Positions 17,343 through 26,649 of a stretch of 64,000 nt of DNA are shown one piece after another (the stretch's first letter is position 1; the number at the start of each line of letters is the position of its first letter). The notes under the pieces are model-generated. The model had not been told where the DNA came from. It saw nothing but the letters and a program-made list of their open reading frames with translations, and searched no databases. Where the stretch lies: the NCBI GenBank assembly GCA_963781595.1, contig CAWAGG010000006.1, forward strand, positions 1,178,001 to 1,242,000, given 5' to 3'. The position numbers were made by a program, and so were the translations under genes. Source of the DNA: JBEDUK01 sp963781595. GTDB taxonomy: Bacteria; Actinomycetota; UBA4738.

Positions 17343-18251
17343 ATGTGCCGCGTGACCCCCCGGCAGGCGCTGCTGCTGACGATGGGCGTGGTGGCGGTCT
17401 CGTTCTCCGCCATCTTCATCACCGAGGCGCAGGCGAACGGCCTGGTGATCGCCTTCTACCGCAACGCGATCTCCGCGGCCATCGTGCTGCCCCTGGCGCT
17501 CGCGCTGCGGCGCGACGAGTGGCGCCGGCTCACGCGGGGGCAGATCGGGATCGCCGTGCTGTCGGGCGCGATCCTCGCGCTGCACTTCGCCCTGTGGATC
17601 CCGTCGGTGAAGCTCACGAGCGTCGCGGCCAGTGTGACGTTGGTGACGTCGTCGCCGATCTTCGTGGCGGCCGGCGCGCGCGTGTTCTTCGGCGAACGCG
17701 TGGACCGGCTCACGATGATCGGGATCGTCGTGGGCCTGGTCGGCGTCGCGATCATCTCCGGCGGCGACTTCTCCGTATCCGGACGCGCGGCCCTCGGGGA
17801 CCTGCTGGCGCTCGGCGGCGCGGCCGGCGCGGCCGCGTACTTCCTGATCGGCCGGCACCTCCGGCAGGACGTGTCGCTCCTCGGGTACGTCGGGATCGTG
17901 TACCCCGTGTGCGCGGCGATCCTGTTCCCGATCGCGCTGGCGTCGGGCGCCCCGATGGTCGGGTTCGACGCGAAGACGTGGTGGATGTTCGTCCTCATGG
18001 CGCTCGTTCCGCAGGGGCTCGGGCACACGACGTTCAACTACCTGCTCAAGGAGATGGACGCGACGATCGTCTCGGTCTCGATCCTGGGCGAGCCCGTCGG
18101 CTCGACCGTGCTGGCGTTCCTGATCCTCGGGCAGGTGCCGCCGTGGACGGCCGTGGTCGGTGGGGTCATCGTGCTCTACGGCCTCTACGTGGCGATCGTG
18201 GGTCCGGCCCGGTCGCGGCGCATCCGGGAGCCCGTCGCGCCGCTCGAATGA
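17343..18251 (+). CDS. EamA/DMT-family transporter
   Basis: 302 aa from ATG 17343; GTG 17352 is the alternative. About ten hydrophobic segments are arranged as two EamA repeats (about 8-140 and 155-290). Typical motifs are AFYRNAISAAIVLPLALALRR, LWIPSVKLTSVAASVTLV, TLVTSSPIFVAA and a second-repeat EPVGSTVLAFLILG. Drug/metabolite transporter family members export amino acids, nucleosides or drugs; the substrate cannot be read here. The protein ends with an Arg-rich cytosolic tail. Confidence 0.92.
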   Translation: MCRVTPRQALLLTMGVVAVSFSAIFITEAQANGLVIAFYRNAISAAIVLPLALALRRDEWRRLTRGQIGIAVLSGAILALHFALWIPSVKLTSVAASVTLVTSSPIFVAAGARVFFGERVDRLTMIGIVVGLVGVAIISGGDFSVSGRAALGDLLALGGAAGAAAYFLIGRHLRQDVSLLGYVGIVYPVCAAILFPIALASGAPMVGFDAKTWWMFVLMALVPQGLGHTTFNYLLKEMDATIVSVSILGEPVGSTVLAFLILGQVPPWTAVVGGVIVLYGLYVAIVGPARSRRIREPVAPLE

Positions 18252-18275
18252 CGAGGCGGGTAGCCTGTCGTGACG

Positions 18276-19172
18276 ATGCGAGCGTCCCGCGTGTTCGTCG
18301 TGGCCGTCGTCGCGCTGGCGATCGGCGCTCTCGTCGGTGGCGGCTTCGCCCTCGCCTCCCAGCATCGCGGAGGCGACGCCACGGTCCTGACCCCGCCGGG
18401 CGGCCCGATCGCCTATCCGACCGATGCCGACGCGATCGTGCTGCAGGTGTCGAAGCAGGGCGGGTTCGTCGCACCCCAGGCCACGCTCGGTCGGGAGCCG
18501 GCGTTCACCCTGTACGGCGACGGGACGATCGTCGAGGGCCCGCCCGTCGCGGCCCCGGCGGACGACGCGATCCCATCGCTGCACACGGCGCGGGCGACCG
18601 AGGCCGGCGTCCAGGCCATCCTCAGGCAAGCGCAGGTCGCCGGCCTGTTCGGGCCGAGCCGTGTGTACACGGCGGGCGGTGTCGTCGACGCCGGGGCCGA
18701 AACGTTCGCGCTGTCGGTCGACGGTGCGCGCCGGACCGTCGCGTTCGCCGGCGACCTGTCCTCGACGTCGGCCAACCTCCCCGCCGGCGAGCTCGCCGCA
18801 CGACGACGGTTCGGGGCGCTCGAGGCGAAGCTGGCGGATCCGTCCTCGTGGCTGCCGGCCGGCGACGTCGGTGCCTTCGCCCCGTACGCGTTCGATCGGA
18901 TGGCCGTCTACGTCAACCGGGGCGCACCGCGCTCGGACGCCCGGTCCGCGCACGCGTGGCCGCTGTCCGTGCCCCTGCCGGCCTTCGGCCGACCGACCTC
19001 CGACCCTGGGTTCCGCTGCGGCGTGGTCGAGGGGACCGACCTGCACCGGCTCGTGTCGGCGGCGGACGGGACCCGGAGCGGGGCGCTGTGGGTCGGCGGT
19101 GATGGTGCTTCGGATGCGCCTGCCTATCCGATCGTGTTCCGCCCGATGCTGCCGGGCGATACGGGCTGTTGA
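18276..19172 (+). CDS. Hypothetical exported or membrane-anchored protein
   Basis: 298 aa from ATG 18276; GTG 18270 also fits. N-terminal Arg residues and a hydrophobic segment (FVVAVVALAIGALVGGGFALA) form a signal peptide or anchor. The rest is soluble, with two Cys near the end (one in GFRCGV, the other the last residue), possibly disulphide-bonded outside the cell. Segments PAFTLYGDGTIVEG and TEAGVQAILRQAQVAGLF resemble a recurring actinobacterial exported domain of unknown role. It stands alone downstream of the EamA gene. Confidence 0.7.
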   Translation: MRASRVFVVAVVALAIGALVGGGFALASQHRGGDATVLTPPGGPIAYPTDADAIVLQVSKQGGFVAPQATLGREPAFTLYGDGTIVEGPPVAAPADDAIPSLHTARATEAGVQAILRQAQVAGLFGPSRVYTAGGVVDAGAETFALSVDGARRTVAFAGDLSSTSANLPAGELAARRRFGALEAKLADPSSWLPAGDVGAFAPYAFDRMAVYVNRGAPRSDARSAHAWPLSVPLPAFGRPTSDPGFRCGVVEGTDLHRLVSAADGTRSGALWVGGDGASDAPAYPIVFRPMLPGDTGC

Positions 19173-19220
19173 TGCCGTGGGTGGCACGGTTCGTCCTCTG
19201 AGGTCCGCGCGGCCGCTAGC

Positions 19221-20099
19221 ATGTCCGTCCGCATGCCAGGGATCGATCTGCACGTCCACACGAACCACTCCGACGGGACGTTCACGCCTCGCGAGGTGCT
19301 GACGCTCGCGCGCGAACGCGGCCTGGCCGCGCTGGCGATCACGGACCACGACACGACGACCGCACTGGACGAAGCCGCCTCCCTCGGTGCCGACGCGGGC
19401 GTCGAGGTCGTCCCCGGCATCGAGTTCTCGACGATCTACGGAGGCGAAGGCGTCCACGTCCTTTGCTACTTCATGGACCCCGCCGACCCGGCGCTGGTCG
19501 ACGAGCTCCAGCGCCTGCGCGACGACCGCGAACGCCGCGGCGACCTGATGGTCGAGAAGCTCGTCGCGCTGGGTTGTCCGGTCACGTTCGAACGCGTGAA
19601 GCAGATCGCCGGGGACGCGCCGATCGTGCGGCCCCACATCGCACAGGCGCTGGTCGAAGCCGGGGTCGTGCCCGACACGAAGTCGGCGTTCACCGAGGAG
19701 TTCATCGGCTCGGACGGTCGCGCGTACGTGGAGAAGCACGCGCTGCACCCGCTGGACGCGATCGGGCTTATCCACGGCGCCGGCGGGGTCTGCGTCCTCG
19801 CGCACCCGGGGACGTTCCGCGAGACGAAGCCCGTGCCGTCGCTGCTGATCGAAGAGCTGGCCGCCGCCGGGCTGGACGGGATCGAGGCCTCCCACCCCGA
19901 GCACACGGAGGAGGTTGAGGCTCGGTACGTCGACATGGCGGAGTCGCTCGGGCTCCTGTGGACCGGGGGGAGCGACTGCCACGGGGCGTTGTACGACCCC
20001 GTCCGGCTCGGGTGCCGGTCCACGACGCCGGAGCAGTTCGAACGCCTGAAGGTCCGAGCGGCCGAGCTCGGCGCGGCGCGGGCCGCGACCGCCGGCTGA
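19221..20099 (+). CDS. PHP-domain phosphoesterase (RNase AM/nucleoside bisphosphate phosphatase-like)
   Basis: 292 aa. PHP metal motifs are all visible: DLHVHTNHSDGTFTP at the N-terminus, AITDHDTT, GIEFST, the middle IVRPHIAQALVEAG, CVLAHPG, and a final GGSDCHG. This arrangement matches the YciV/TrpH-like group of PHP proteins, which hydrolyse 3',5'-nucleoside bisphosphates or short RNA from the 5' end. The product is cytosolic. It starts an apparent three-gene same-strand run with the amidase and the hydroxyacid oxidase, with short spacers. Confidence 0.9.
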   Translation: MSVRMPGIDLHVHTNHSDGTFTPREVLTLARERGLAALAITDHDTTTALDEAASLGADAGVEVVPGIEFSTIYGGEGVHVLCYFMDPADPALVDELQRLRDDRERRGDLMVEKLVALGCPVTFERVKQIAGDAPIVRPHIAQALVEAGVVPDTKSAFTEEFIGSDGRAYVEKHALHPLDAIGLIHGAGGVCVLAHPGTFRETKPVPSLLIEELAAAGLDGIEASHPEHTEEVEARYVDMAESLGLLWTGGSDCHGALYDPVRLGCRSTTPEQFERLKVRAAELGAARAATAG

Positions 20100-20131
20100 C
20101 CGGCGGCTCGACCGAGTCGTCCGAGGCCGCC

Positions 20132-21553
20132 GTGGTGCCGACCGACGAGGAGCTCTGCTTCCTCCCCGCGACGGAGCTCGCACGGCTGATCCGTTCGTCG
20201 GAGCTCTCCGCGCGGGAGGTCCTGGCCGCGCACCTCCGCCGGATCGAACGCGTGAACCGCGTCGTGAACGCGATCGTGACGCTGGTGCCGGAACGTGCCG
20301 AGGCGGCCGCGCTCGCCGCCGACGAGGCGCTCGCGCGGGGCGAGCCGGTCGGCCCGCTCCACGGGCTCCCGATCGCGCACAAGGACCTGGCGCTCACGGC
20401 GGGGATCCGGACGACGTTCGGCTCGCCGATCTTCGCGGACTTCGTCCCGGATCAGGACGAGCTGTTCGTCGAACGCGTCCGCGCCGCCGGGGCGATCCTG
20501 ATCGGGAAGACGAACACCCCGGAGTTCGGCGCGGGCTCGCACACGTTCAACCCGGTCTTCGGCGTGACGCGGAACCCGTACGACCTCGCGCGCTCGGCGG
20601 GTGGGTCGTCCGGCGGGGCAGCGGCGGCGCTGGCCACCGGCATGCTCCCGATCGCTGACGGGAGCGACCTGGGTGGTTCGCTGCGGAACCCGGCGAGCTT
20701 CTGCAACGTCGTCGGGTTCCGCCCCTCACCCGGACGGGTGCCGACCTGGCCGACGTTCGATGCGTGGGCGACCCTTCCTGTCGAAGGACCGATGGGTCGA
20801 ACCGTCGGGGACGCGGCGCTCTTGCTGTCGCCGATGGCCGGGCCCGATCCTCGTGTCCCGATCTCGCTGCCCGAGCCGGGCGCGACGTTCGCACCGCCGC
20901 TCGACGCCGACCTCGGCAGCCCCATCGTGGCGTGGGCACCGGATGCGGGCGGATCGATGCCGGTCGAGGCGGCCGTGGCGTCGACCCTGGAGCCGGGGCG
21001 CGCGATCCTGGAGGCGATCGGCTGCCGGACCGAGGAAGCGTTCCCCGATCTCCGCGGCGCCCGGGAGGTCTTCCTGACGCTGCGGGCGCTCGCGTTCGCG
21101 CGAGACCTCGGCCTGCTGCTCGCGACCGACCGCGACCGCATGAAAGCGACGGTCGTGTGGAACATCGAGCAGGGCCTGAAGCTTTCGGGTGACGACGTCG
21201 GGCGCGCGCAACGCCTCCGGACCGAGCTGTACGCGCGCGTCGCGACGTTCTTCGAACGCTTCGCCTTCCTGGCGATGCCCGTGACGCAGGTCGTCCCGTT
21301 CCCCGTGGAGACCGAGTACCCGACCGAGGTCGCGGGCGCGCCGATGGCGACCTACCTGGACTGGATGGAAGCGTGCTGGTGCATCACGGTGACGGGCCAT
21401 CCGGCGATCTCGGTCCCGTGCGGGTTCACCGACGACGGCCTGCCCGTGGGCCTGCAGATCGTCGGCCGGCGCGGCGACGACCTGGGCGTCCTGCGCGTGG
21501 CGCACGCGTTCGAATGCGCGAACGGCGCGGGCCGGCACCGCCCACCGTCGTAG
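20132..21553 (+). CDS. Amidase signature family protein
   Basis: 473 aa from GTG 20132; GTG 20135 is equally possible. The amidase Ser-Ser-Lys triad is seen: Lys84 in PIAHKDL, the cis-Ser in SAGGSSGGAAAALATG and the nucleophile Ser183 in GSDLGGSLRNPA. A C-terminal SVPCGFTDDGLPVGLQIVG is typical of the group. It hydrolyses an amide, but which one (aryl, acyl, peptide amide, or a ring-opened product) is not clear. The GatA role is unlikely because no gatB or gatC is nearby. The spacer to the upstream PHP gene is 32 bp. Confidence 0.9.
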   Translation: MVPTDEELCFLPATELARLIRSSELSAREVLAAHLRRIERVNRVVNAIVTLVPERAEAAALAADEALARGEPVGPLHGLPIAHKDLALTAGIRTTFGSPIFADFVPDQDELFVERVRAAGAILIGKTNTPEFGAGSHTFNPVFGVTRNPYDLARSAGGSSGGAAAALATGMLPIADGSDLGGSLRNPASFCNVVGFRPSPGRVPTWPTFDAWATLPVEGPMGRTVGDAALLLSPMAGPDPRVPISLPEPGATFAPPLDADLGSPIVAWAPDAGGSMPVEAAVASTLEPGRAILEAIGCRTEEAFPDLRGAREVFLTLRALAFARDLGLLLATDRDRMKATVVWNIEQGLKLSGDDVGRAQRLRTELYARVATFFERFAFLAMPVTQVVPFPVETEYPTEVAGAPMATYLDWMEACWCITVTGHPAISVPCGFTDDGLPVGLQIVGRRGDDLGVLRVAHAFECANGAGRHRPPS

Positions 21554-21573
21554 TCGGCCACGCGAGCGCCGGT

Positions 21574-22686
21574 ATGCTGCGCGCCGTGGACGTGGACGAA
21601 CACGATCCGTTGAAGGATCTCACCCGGCTCGACGAGCTCGAAGCGCTCGCGCGCGAACGGATGGAGGTGCCGGCGTTCGACTACTACGCGGGCGGCGCCG
21701 GGAACGAGTGGACCCTCGCGGAGAATCGCCGGGCGTTCGACCGATGGATCCTTCGACCCCGCTATCTGGTCGACGTTTCGGCCATCGACCCGTCGACGAC
21801 CGTGCTGGGCCAGCCGATGCCGTTCCCGGTCCTGCTGGCGCCGACCGCGTTCCATCGGCTCGCGCATCCGGAAGGCGAGGTCGCGACGGCGCGGGCCGCG
21901 GCGTCGACCGGGGCGACGATGTGCATCTCGACGTCCACGACCTCCCCGATCGAAGCGATCGCGGCGACGGGCGTTCCTCGTTGGTTCCAGCTCTACGTCC
22001 ACCAGGACCGCGGCATCGCTCGAGAGGTGCTCCGGCTCGCCGTCGAGGCGGGCTGCACCGCGATCGTCCTGACGGTCGATCTCCCGCACATGGGCCTGCG
22101 CGAGCGCGACGTGAAGAACCGGACGGACCAATGGTTCCCGGGCGACGTGACGATGGAGCTGATCGCGCGGGCGGGCGCGATCGCGAACCCCGGCCAGACG
22201 TTCGATCCGAACGGGTTGTTCTTCGACGCCGCGCTGACGTGGCGCGACCTCGACTGGATCCGCGAGTCGTCCGGCCTGCCGTTGCTGGTCAAGGGCATCA
22301 TGACGGCCGAGGACGCGACGCTCGCCGTCCAGCACGGCGTGGCAGGGATCGTCGTGTCGAACCACGGCGGCCGCCAACTGGACGGCGTCGCGGGTACGCT
22401 GGACGTCCTGCCCGAGGTGGTCGAAGCCGTCGGCGGCGCGGCGGAGGTCCTGCTGGACGGTGGCGTCCGGCGCGGAACCGACGTCGTGAAGGCTCTCGCG
22501 CTGGGCGCGCGCGCCGTCATGGTCGGCCGGCCCTACCTGTGGGGCCTGGCCGTCGCGGGGGAGCGCGGTGTGCGCTGGGTCCTGGACACGCTGCGGACGG
22601 AGGTCGAACTCGCGATGGGTCTCACCGGCACGCCGTCGGTCGACGCGATCATCCCCGCGATGGTCGCACGGGCGCCGGGCGCGTAG
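21574..22686 (+). CDS. FMN-dependent alpha-hydroxy-acid oxidase (glycolate/lactate oxidase family)
   Basis: 370 aa from ATG 21574; GTG 21586 also possible. Signatures: an N-terminal FDYYAGGAGNEWTL, APTAFHRLAHPEGE, GLPLLVKGIMTAEDA with the FMN-contacting Lys, and the active-site segment VSNHGGRQLDG, whose His abstracts the proton and whose Arg binds the carboxylate. These enzymes oxidise glycolate, (S)-lactate, mandelate or longer 2-hydroxy acids to 2-oxo acids. No signal peptide. The stop lies 4 bp from the convergent alcohol dehydrogenase stop. Substrate specificity is not assignable. Confidence 0.93.
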   Translation: MLRAVDVDEHDPLKDLTRLDELEALARERMEVPAFDYYAGGAGNEWTLAENRRAFDRWILRPRYLVDVSAIDPSTTVLGQPMPFPVLLAPTAFHRLAHPEGEVATARAAASTGATMCISTSTTSPIEAIAATGVPRWFQLYVHQDRGIAREVLRLAVEAGCTAIVLTVDLPHMGLRERDVKNRTDQWFPGDVTMELIARAGAIANPGQTFDPNGLFFDAALTWRDLDWIRESSGLPLLVKGIMTAEDATLAVQHGVAGIVVSNHGGRQLDGVAGTLDVLPEVVEAVGGAAEVLLDGGVRRGTDVVKALALGARAVMVGRPYLWGLAVAGERGVRWVLDTLRTEVELAMGLTGTPSVDAIIPAMVARAPGA

Positions 22687-22690
22687 CCGT

Positions 22691-23731
22691 TCAGGACTGA
22701 GGGAGGACCACCAGCCGGACCGGCGAGCCCTCCTTCGACGTCAGCCGGTTGACGCCCTCCTGGACACGATCGAGCGGCAGCCGATCGCTGATCGACGCCG
22801 ACAGGTCCAGTCGACCGCGGGCGATCAGGTCCAGAACCGTCTCGAGGTTCGCCTTCGAATACCCGAGGTGCCCGAGCAGCGACAGCCCCAGCACCGAGAA
22901 CAGCAGGATCGGGCCGGCTTCGAGCACCTCGAACGACTGCCCGACGTTCACGATCCGGCCGCCGCGCGCCATCGCCGGGATCGCCTGCTTCGTGACCGCG
23001 GTCTTCCCGATGAAGTCCGCGGCAACGTCCAGGCCGCGGCCGCCGGTCCCCGCGCGGAGCCCTCCGACGACGTCGTCGTTCACGGGATCCAGCGCCACGT
23101 CGGCGCCCAGTGCGAGCGCCCGTTCGCGCGCCGCGGGCAGCGGGTCGATCGCCGCGACGAACCCGGCCCCAAGCATGCGCGCGATCTGCACCGCGTGGGT
23201 GCCCAGCCCGCCGATCCCCCAGATCCCGACGTACTCACCGGCCGTCAGCGCGGCCCGTGAGACCAGAGCGGCGTAGGGCGTCGCGACCGCGTCACACGCG
23301 ATCGCCGCGTGGTCGAACGACACCCCGTCCGGCACGCGCGCCACCGCATAGTAAGGCACCTTTACCTTCTCGGCCCACGCGCCGTCGTAGTGGAACCCCA
23401 TGATCTGCGGGTTCCAGCACTCCTCCAGCGCGCCCGACGCGCACCGCGGGCACACGCCGCAGACCTTCCCGCCCATCAGCGAGACGCGGTCACCGACACG
23501 CCAGGAGGGGGCGTTCGAACCGACCGCGTCGATCGTGCCGGAGGCCTCGTGGCCCATCGTCAGCGGGAGCGCGGCGACCGGCGGCATCTCGCCGTGGATC
23601 AGATGCAGGTCGGACGCGCAGATCCCGCAGGCTTGGACCCGGACGATGACGTCCTGCGGTCCGGGTTCGGGATCGGGGACTTCGTCGATCGACAGCGGCT
23701 GCCCGGCTCCGTGGAACCGCGCCGCCCTCAC
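22691..23731 (-). CDS. Zinc-containing alcohol dehydrogenase (MDR family)
   Basis: 346 aa from GTG 23731, which overlaps the upstream stop as GTGA. The catalytic zinc site is CGICASDLH with GHEASG. The structural zinc loop has four Cys (Cys91, Cys94, Cys97 and Cys105 in KVCGVCPRCASGALEEC). The nucleotide-binding motif is GIWGIGGLGTHAVQIARMLG. It oxidises an alcohol or reduces an aldehyde with NAD(P). A GFHYDGAWAEK segment is common in ADHs acting on cyclic or aromatic acyl substrates, but that is only suggestive. It is probably translated together with the small NERD-like gene. Confidence 0.92.
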   Translation of the reverse strand: MRAARFHGAGQPLSIDEVPDPEPGPQDVIVRVQACGICASDLHLIHGEMPPVAALPLTMGHEASGTIDAVGSNAPSWRVGDRVSLMGGKVCGVCPRCASGALEECWNPQIMGFHYDGAWAEKVKVPYYAVARVPDGVSFDHAAIACDAVATPYAALVSRAALTAGEYVGIWGIGGLGTHAVQIARMLGAGFVAAIDPLPAARERALALGADVALDPVNDDVVGGLRAGTGGRGLDVAADFIGKTAVTKQAIPAMARGGRIVNVGQSFEVLEAGPILLFSVLGLSLLGHLGYSKANLETVLDLIARGRLDLSASISDRLPLDRVQEGVNRLTSKEGSPVRLVVLPQS

Positions 23732-24210
23732 GCCGAGAGGCCCTCGACGGGGATCAGCCGGTTCTCGGCGAGTGCGACCAGACGCCGAACCTCCGACGCC
23801 GGCAGCACGGTTCCCCCCTTGGCGATCATGCGGCGCACGTCGCGCGTCGTCGCCAGCCGGACGCTGTACGCGACGCGGCGCAGGCCCAGCCGCGCGGCCC
23901 GCGTCCACAGGACCGGCCGCACGCGGAGCTCCAGCTCGGTGAGCGCGTCCGCCAGCAGCATCTGGAGCGCGAACCCCTGACGCCGCAGGCGTTGCAGGGT
24001 CGCGACCAAAGATTCGGACTCGAGCATCACGTCCTCGCCGTGCACGCGCACCGCCCCCTCCCCATCGAGCGGCTCGACGACGAACACCCCCGTCGGTCCG
24101 ACGACCACGTCGGCGAAGGCCGAACGCGCCCCCGGTACCCGGCACCCGGAGAGCACGGCGAACCGTTCGCCGAGGATCCCCTCCAAGCCGTCGTCCATGT
24201 GTTCCTTCAA
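23728..24210 (-). CDS. NERD-like (nuclease-related) domain protein
   Basis: 160 aa. The core ARSAFADVVVGPTGVFVVE resembles the NERD signature (D-hhhh-G-x-x-G-hhhhE, of the PD-(D/E)xK nuclease superfamily). It is followed by QGFALQMLLADALTELELRVRPVLW, the helix and strand seen after that motif in actinobacterial members. The lysine of the nuclease motif is not obvious, so catalytic activity is doubtful. The gene overlaps the ADH start by 4 nt. The link between these two functions is unexplained. Confidence 0.55.
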   Translation of the reverse strand: MKEHMDDGLEGILGERFAVLSGCRVPGARSAFADVVVGPTGVFVVEPLDGEGAVRVHGEDVMLESESLVATLQRLRRQGFALQMLLADALTELELRVRPVLWTRAARLGLRRVAYSVRLATTRDVRRMIAKGGTVLPASEVRRLVALAENRLIPVEGLSA

Positions 24211-24316
24211 CGCTGCCTCCCTGGCGGGCGCCCATCATCGCGCACCCGTCGCCGTTCCGCCGAGCCCGGAGCCGCTCGCCCGGTGTAGCGTCGGTCCTGG
24301 ACGACGAGGAGGCCGC

Positions 24317-25825
24317 ATGACGCTCACCCGAACGCGGGAACCGACCCGCATCCTCATCATCGGCGGCGGCTACGTGGGGCTGTACACCGCGCTCGGTCTT
24401 CAGCGGCGGCTCCGGCGCGGTGAGGCGCGCGTGACGCTCGTCAACCCCGAGAGCTTCATGCAGTACCAGCCGTTCCTGCCGGAGGCGGCGTCGGGGAGCA
24501 TCGAACCCCGGCACGTGGTCGTCCCCTTGCGGCCCCTGCTGAAGCGCGTTCGTCTGATCACGGGTCGGGTCACCTCGCTCGATCACGACCGGCGCGTTGC
24601 GACCGTGGAGCCGACCGTCGGAGACGCGTTCGACCTGGGCTACGACGTCGTGGTCGTCGCCGTCGGTTCGGTCTCGCGGGTCCTCTCGGTGCCGGGCCTC
24701 GCGGAGCGCGGCATCGGGTTCAAGTCCGTGAGCGAGGCGATCGACCTGCGGAACCGCGTGCTCGCCGCGATGGACGCCGCCGAGTCGACCGAGGACGAAA
24801 CCGTTCGCCGGATGGCGCTGACGTTCGTCTTCGTCGGCGGGGGCTACGCGGGCTTGGAGGCGATGGCCGAACTGGAGGACATGGCCCGGTACGCGACGCG
24901 GTACTACCGGCGCGTGCGTCCCGAGGACATGCGATGGGTCCTGGTCGAAGCCGCCACGCGCATCCTGCCCGAGCTATCCGACGAGCTCGGCGACTACACG
25001 CTCGAGCAGCTGCGCCGCAGAGGGTTCCGCGTGCATCTCAGCACGCGGCTGGAGTCGGCCGAGGGCGGCCGGGCCGTGCTGTCCGACGGCGGCGTGTACG
25101 ACTCGGCGACGATCGTGTGGACGGCCGGCGTGAAGGCGAACCCGATCCTCTCGCGGTTCGGCCTGCCCCTCGACGACCGTGGACGGATCGTCGCCGACGA
25201 GACCCTGCGGGTGCGTGGCGTAGACGGCGCGTGGGCGGCCGGGGACGCCGCCGCGATCCCGGACCTCACGACCGGAGGCCTCGCGCCGCCGACCGCCCAG
25301 CACGCGCTGCGCCAGGCGAAGCGACTGTCGGCGAACCTGGTCGCTGAGCTCCGCGGCGAGCCGCTGACGCCGTTCCGGTACAAGAACCTGGGCGCGCTCG
25401 CGTCGCTCGGGCTGTACAAGGGCGTCGCGCGCGTGCTGTCGCTGAACATCCGCGGCTTCCCGGCGTGGTTCCTCCACCGCACGTACCACGTGAGCCGCGT
25501 GCCCACGCTGAACCGCAAGGTGCGCGTGATCGCCGACTGGACCGTGGCGCTGTTCTTCCGGCGCGACGTCGTGCAGCTCGGGTCGTTGCAGCGTCCGCGC
25601 GAGCCGTTCCTGTTCGCGCTGTCGGGGGTCCCCGCGTCAGTAGCGCCAGGCGAGGACCAGCCAGGCGGCGAACCCGACGATCAGCACGGCGCCGATCACG
25701 CCGCCGGCGCGCCGCCGGATGACGAACGCCGTGGCGACGATCGTGTACAGGATCGCGACGGCGATCGCGGCGACGGAGGCCGACGAGTCCAGGATCAGGG
25801 GGCGAACCAGCGCCGCGATCCCTAG
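24317..25825 (+). CDS. ndh: Type II NADH dehydrogenase (NDH-2-like)
   Basis: 502 aa from ATG 24317, four bases behind GAGGAGG (24306-24312). The FAD motif ILIIGGGYVGLYTA (GGGYVG at 16-21) and the NADH motif TFVFVGGGYAGLEAMAEL mark a two-dinucleotide-fold oxidoreductase, with VWTAGVKANP and AWAAGDAAAIPD typical of NDH-2. A C-terminal amphipathic part (SLNIRGFPAWFLHRTYH, then a WTVALFFRRD) would attach to the membrane. It passes electrons from NADH to quinone without pumping. Family members end near residue 440; here about 60 extra low-complexity, charged residues run antisense through the end of the convergent antiporter gene, so the natural stop may have been lost. Confidence 0.92.
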   Translation: MTLTRTREPTRILIIGGGYVGLYTALGLQRRLRRGEARVTLVNPESFMQYQPFLPEAASGSIEPRHVVVPLRPLLKRVRLITGRVTSLDHDRRVATVEPTVGDAFDLGYDVVVVAVGSVSRVLSVPGLAERGIGFKSVSEAIDLRNRVLAAMDAAESTEDETVRRMALTFVFVGGGYAGLEAMAELEDMARYATRYYRRVRPEDMRWVLVEAATRILPELSDELGDYTLEQLRRRGFRVHLSTRLESAEGGRAVLSDGGVYDSATIVWTAGVKANPILSRFGLPLDDRGRIVADETLRVRGVDGAWAAGDAAAIPDLTTGGLAPPTAQHALRQAKRLSANLVAELRGEPLTPFRYKNLGALASLGLYKGVARVLSLNIRGFPAWFLHRTYHVSRVPTLNRKVRVIADWTVALFFRRDVVQLGSLQRPREPFLFALSGVPASVAPGEDQPGGEPDDQHGADHAAGAPPDDERRGDDRVQDRDGDRGDGGRRVQDQGANQRRDP

Positions 25826-26585
25826 GACCGCGGTGCTCGAGGACGCCACGATCCCGGCGAGGTTCCCGGTCGCGACCCCCGGTGCACCGCTTCGAACCGC
25901 CCGGACCTCCGGCCGCACCTGCCGGGCCGTCATGCAGCGAGCCGACGATCGCCGCGCCGATGAACCCGGCGGCCAGGTCGCTGCGGTCGAGGATCCTGGC
26001 CGCCCCGTCGATCAGCAGGATCGCGCCGGCGACCAGGAGGACGACCCCGATCAGGACGGCGACGAGGTTCGGCACGCGGAGCCGGCTGGGTTCGGCGGTC
26101 TGGCGTTCGACCTCCTGCGCGCGCGCCCGAACCGTCGGCTCGAGCGGATCGCGGAACACGAACACCAGGTAGATCACGAACGCCGCGATCAGCGCGACGC
26201 CTTCGGCGCGGCTCACGTATAGGTCCCGGATCGCGAGCGCCCCCATGATCAGGCCGCCCATCGGCAGCAGCGTCGCTGTCGCCGACGGCGCCTCGACGTT
26301 GCCTTTCGTCGACAGCAGCGCGCTCGCGAACGCGATTCCGATCAGGAAGGCGATGCCGCCGAACGCCGCCCCGCCGGCCATCGCGGTCTGCTGCTTGGCG
26401 CTCGCGACGATCGCCACGCCGAGCGCGGCGAGGTCGAACCCGATCAGCAGGACGCCCAGGACGGTCGGTGACGCGCCGCGTCCATGAGCGAACCGCATCG
26501 AGCCGCGCGTGGCGGCCTCGGCACCGAGGGTGAGCACGACCGCGCCCGACAGCAGGAGCAGGACGGCGGTCGGCACGGCGGCCAC
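25637..26585 (-). pseudogene. CaCA-type sodium/calcium antiporter-like gene interrupted by a frameshift
   Basis: The first frame (26585 to about 25940) gives an N-terminal half with about six membrane segments, e.g. AVLLLLSGAVVLTLGAEAA and GASPTVLGVLLIGFDLAALG. It runs to the second alpha repeat (LAAGFIGAAIVGSL), then degenerates. The next frame restores it from 25933: RPEVRAVRSGAPGVATGNLAG, more TM segments, and the end VLAWRY at 25637. The total is 949 bp, so one surplus base between about 25925 and 25960 explains the break; a CCC run there is a candidate. The first alpha repeat lacks the usual GTSxPE. This is either a real pseudogene or an assembly indel. It overlaps the ndh 3' end by 189 bp. 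Confidence 0.75.
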
Positions 26586-26649
26586 TCTAGCGGGCGTCGC
26601 GCGGCCGTGGGTTCAGGCCGAACCGGTTCGCGCGGACGTACGACCGAAC

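Noticed and set aside
17082..20183. A 1033-codon open frame on the minus strand
   Set aside because: It runs antisense through gpsA, the EamA, exported and PHP genes, and its product is a low-complexity Arg/Asp/His-rich sequence without family motifs. It is a high-GC shadow frame.
20132..21553. GatA subunit of tRNA amidotransferase
   Set aside because: Amidase signature is shared, but gatB and gatC are absent and the neighbours are metabolic.
25925..25960. Programmed frameshift in the antiporter
   Set aside because: No recognisable slippery heptamer or downstream pseudoknot, and the antiporter family is not known to use one. An indel is simpler.
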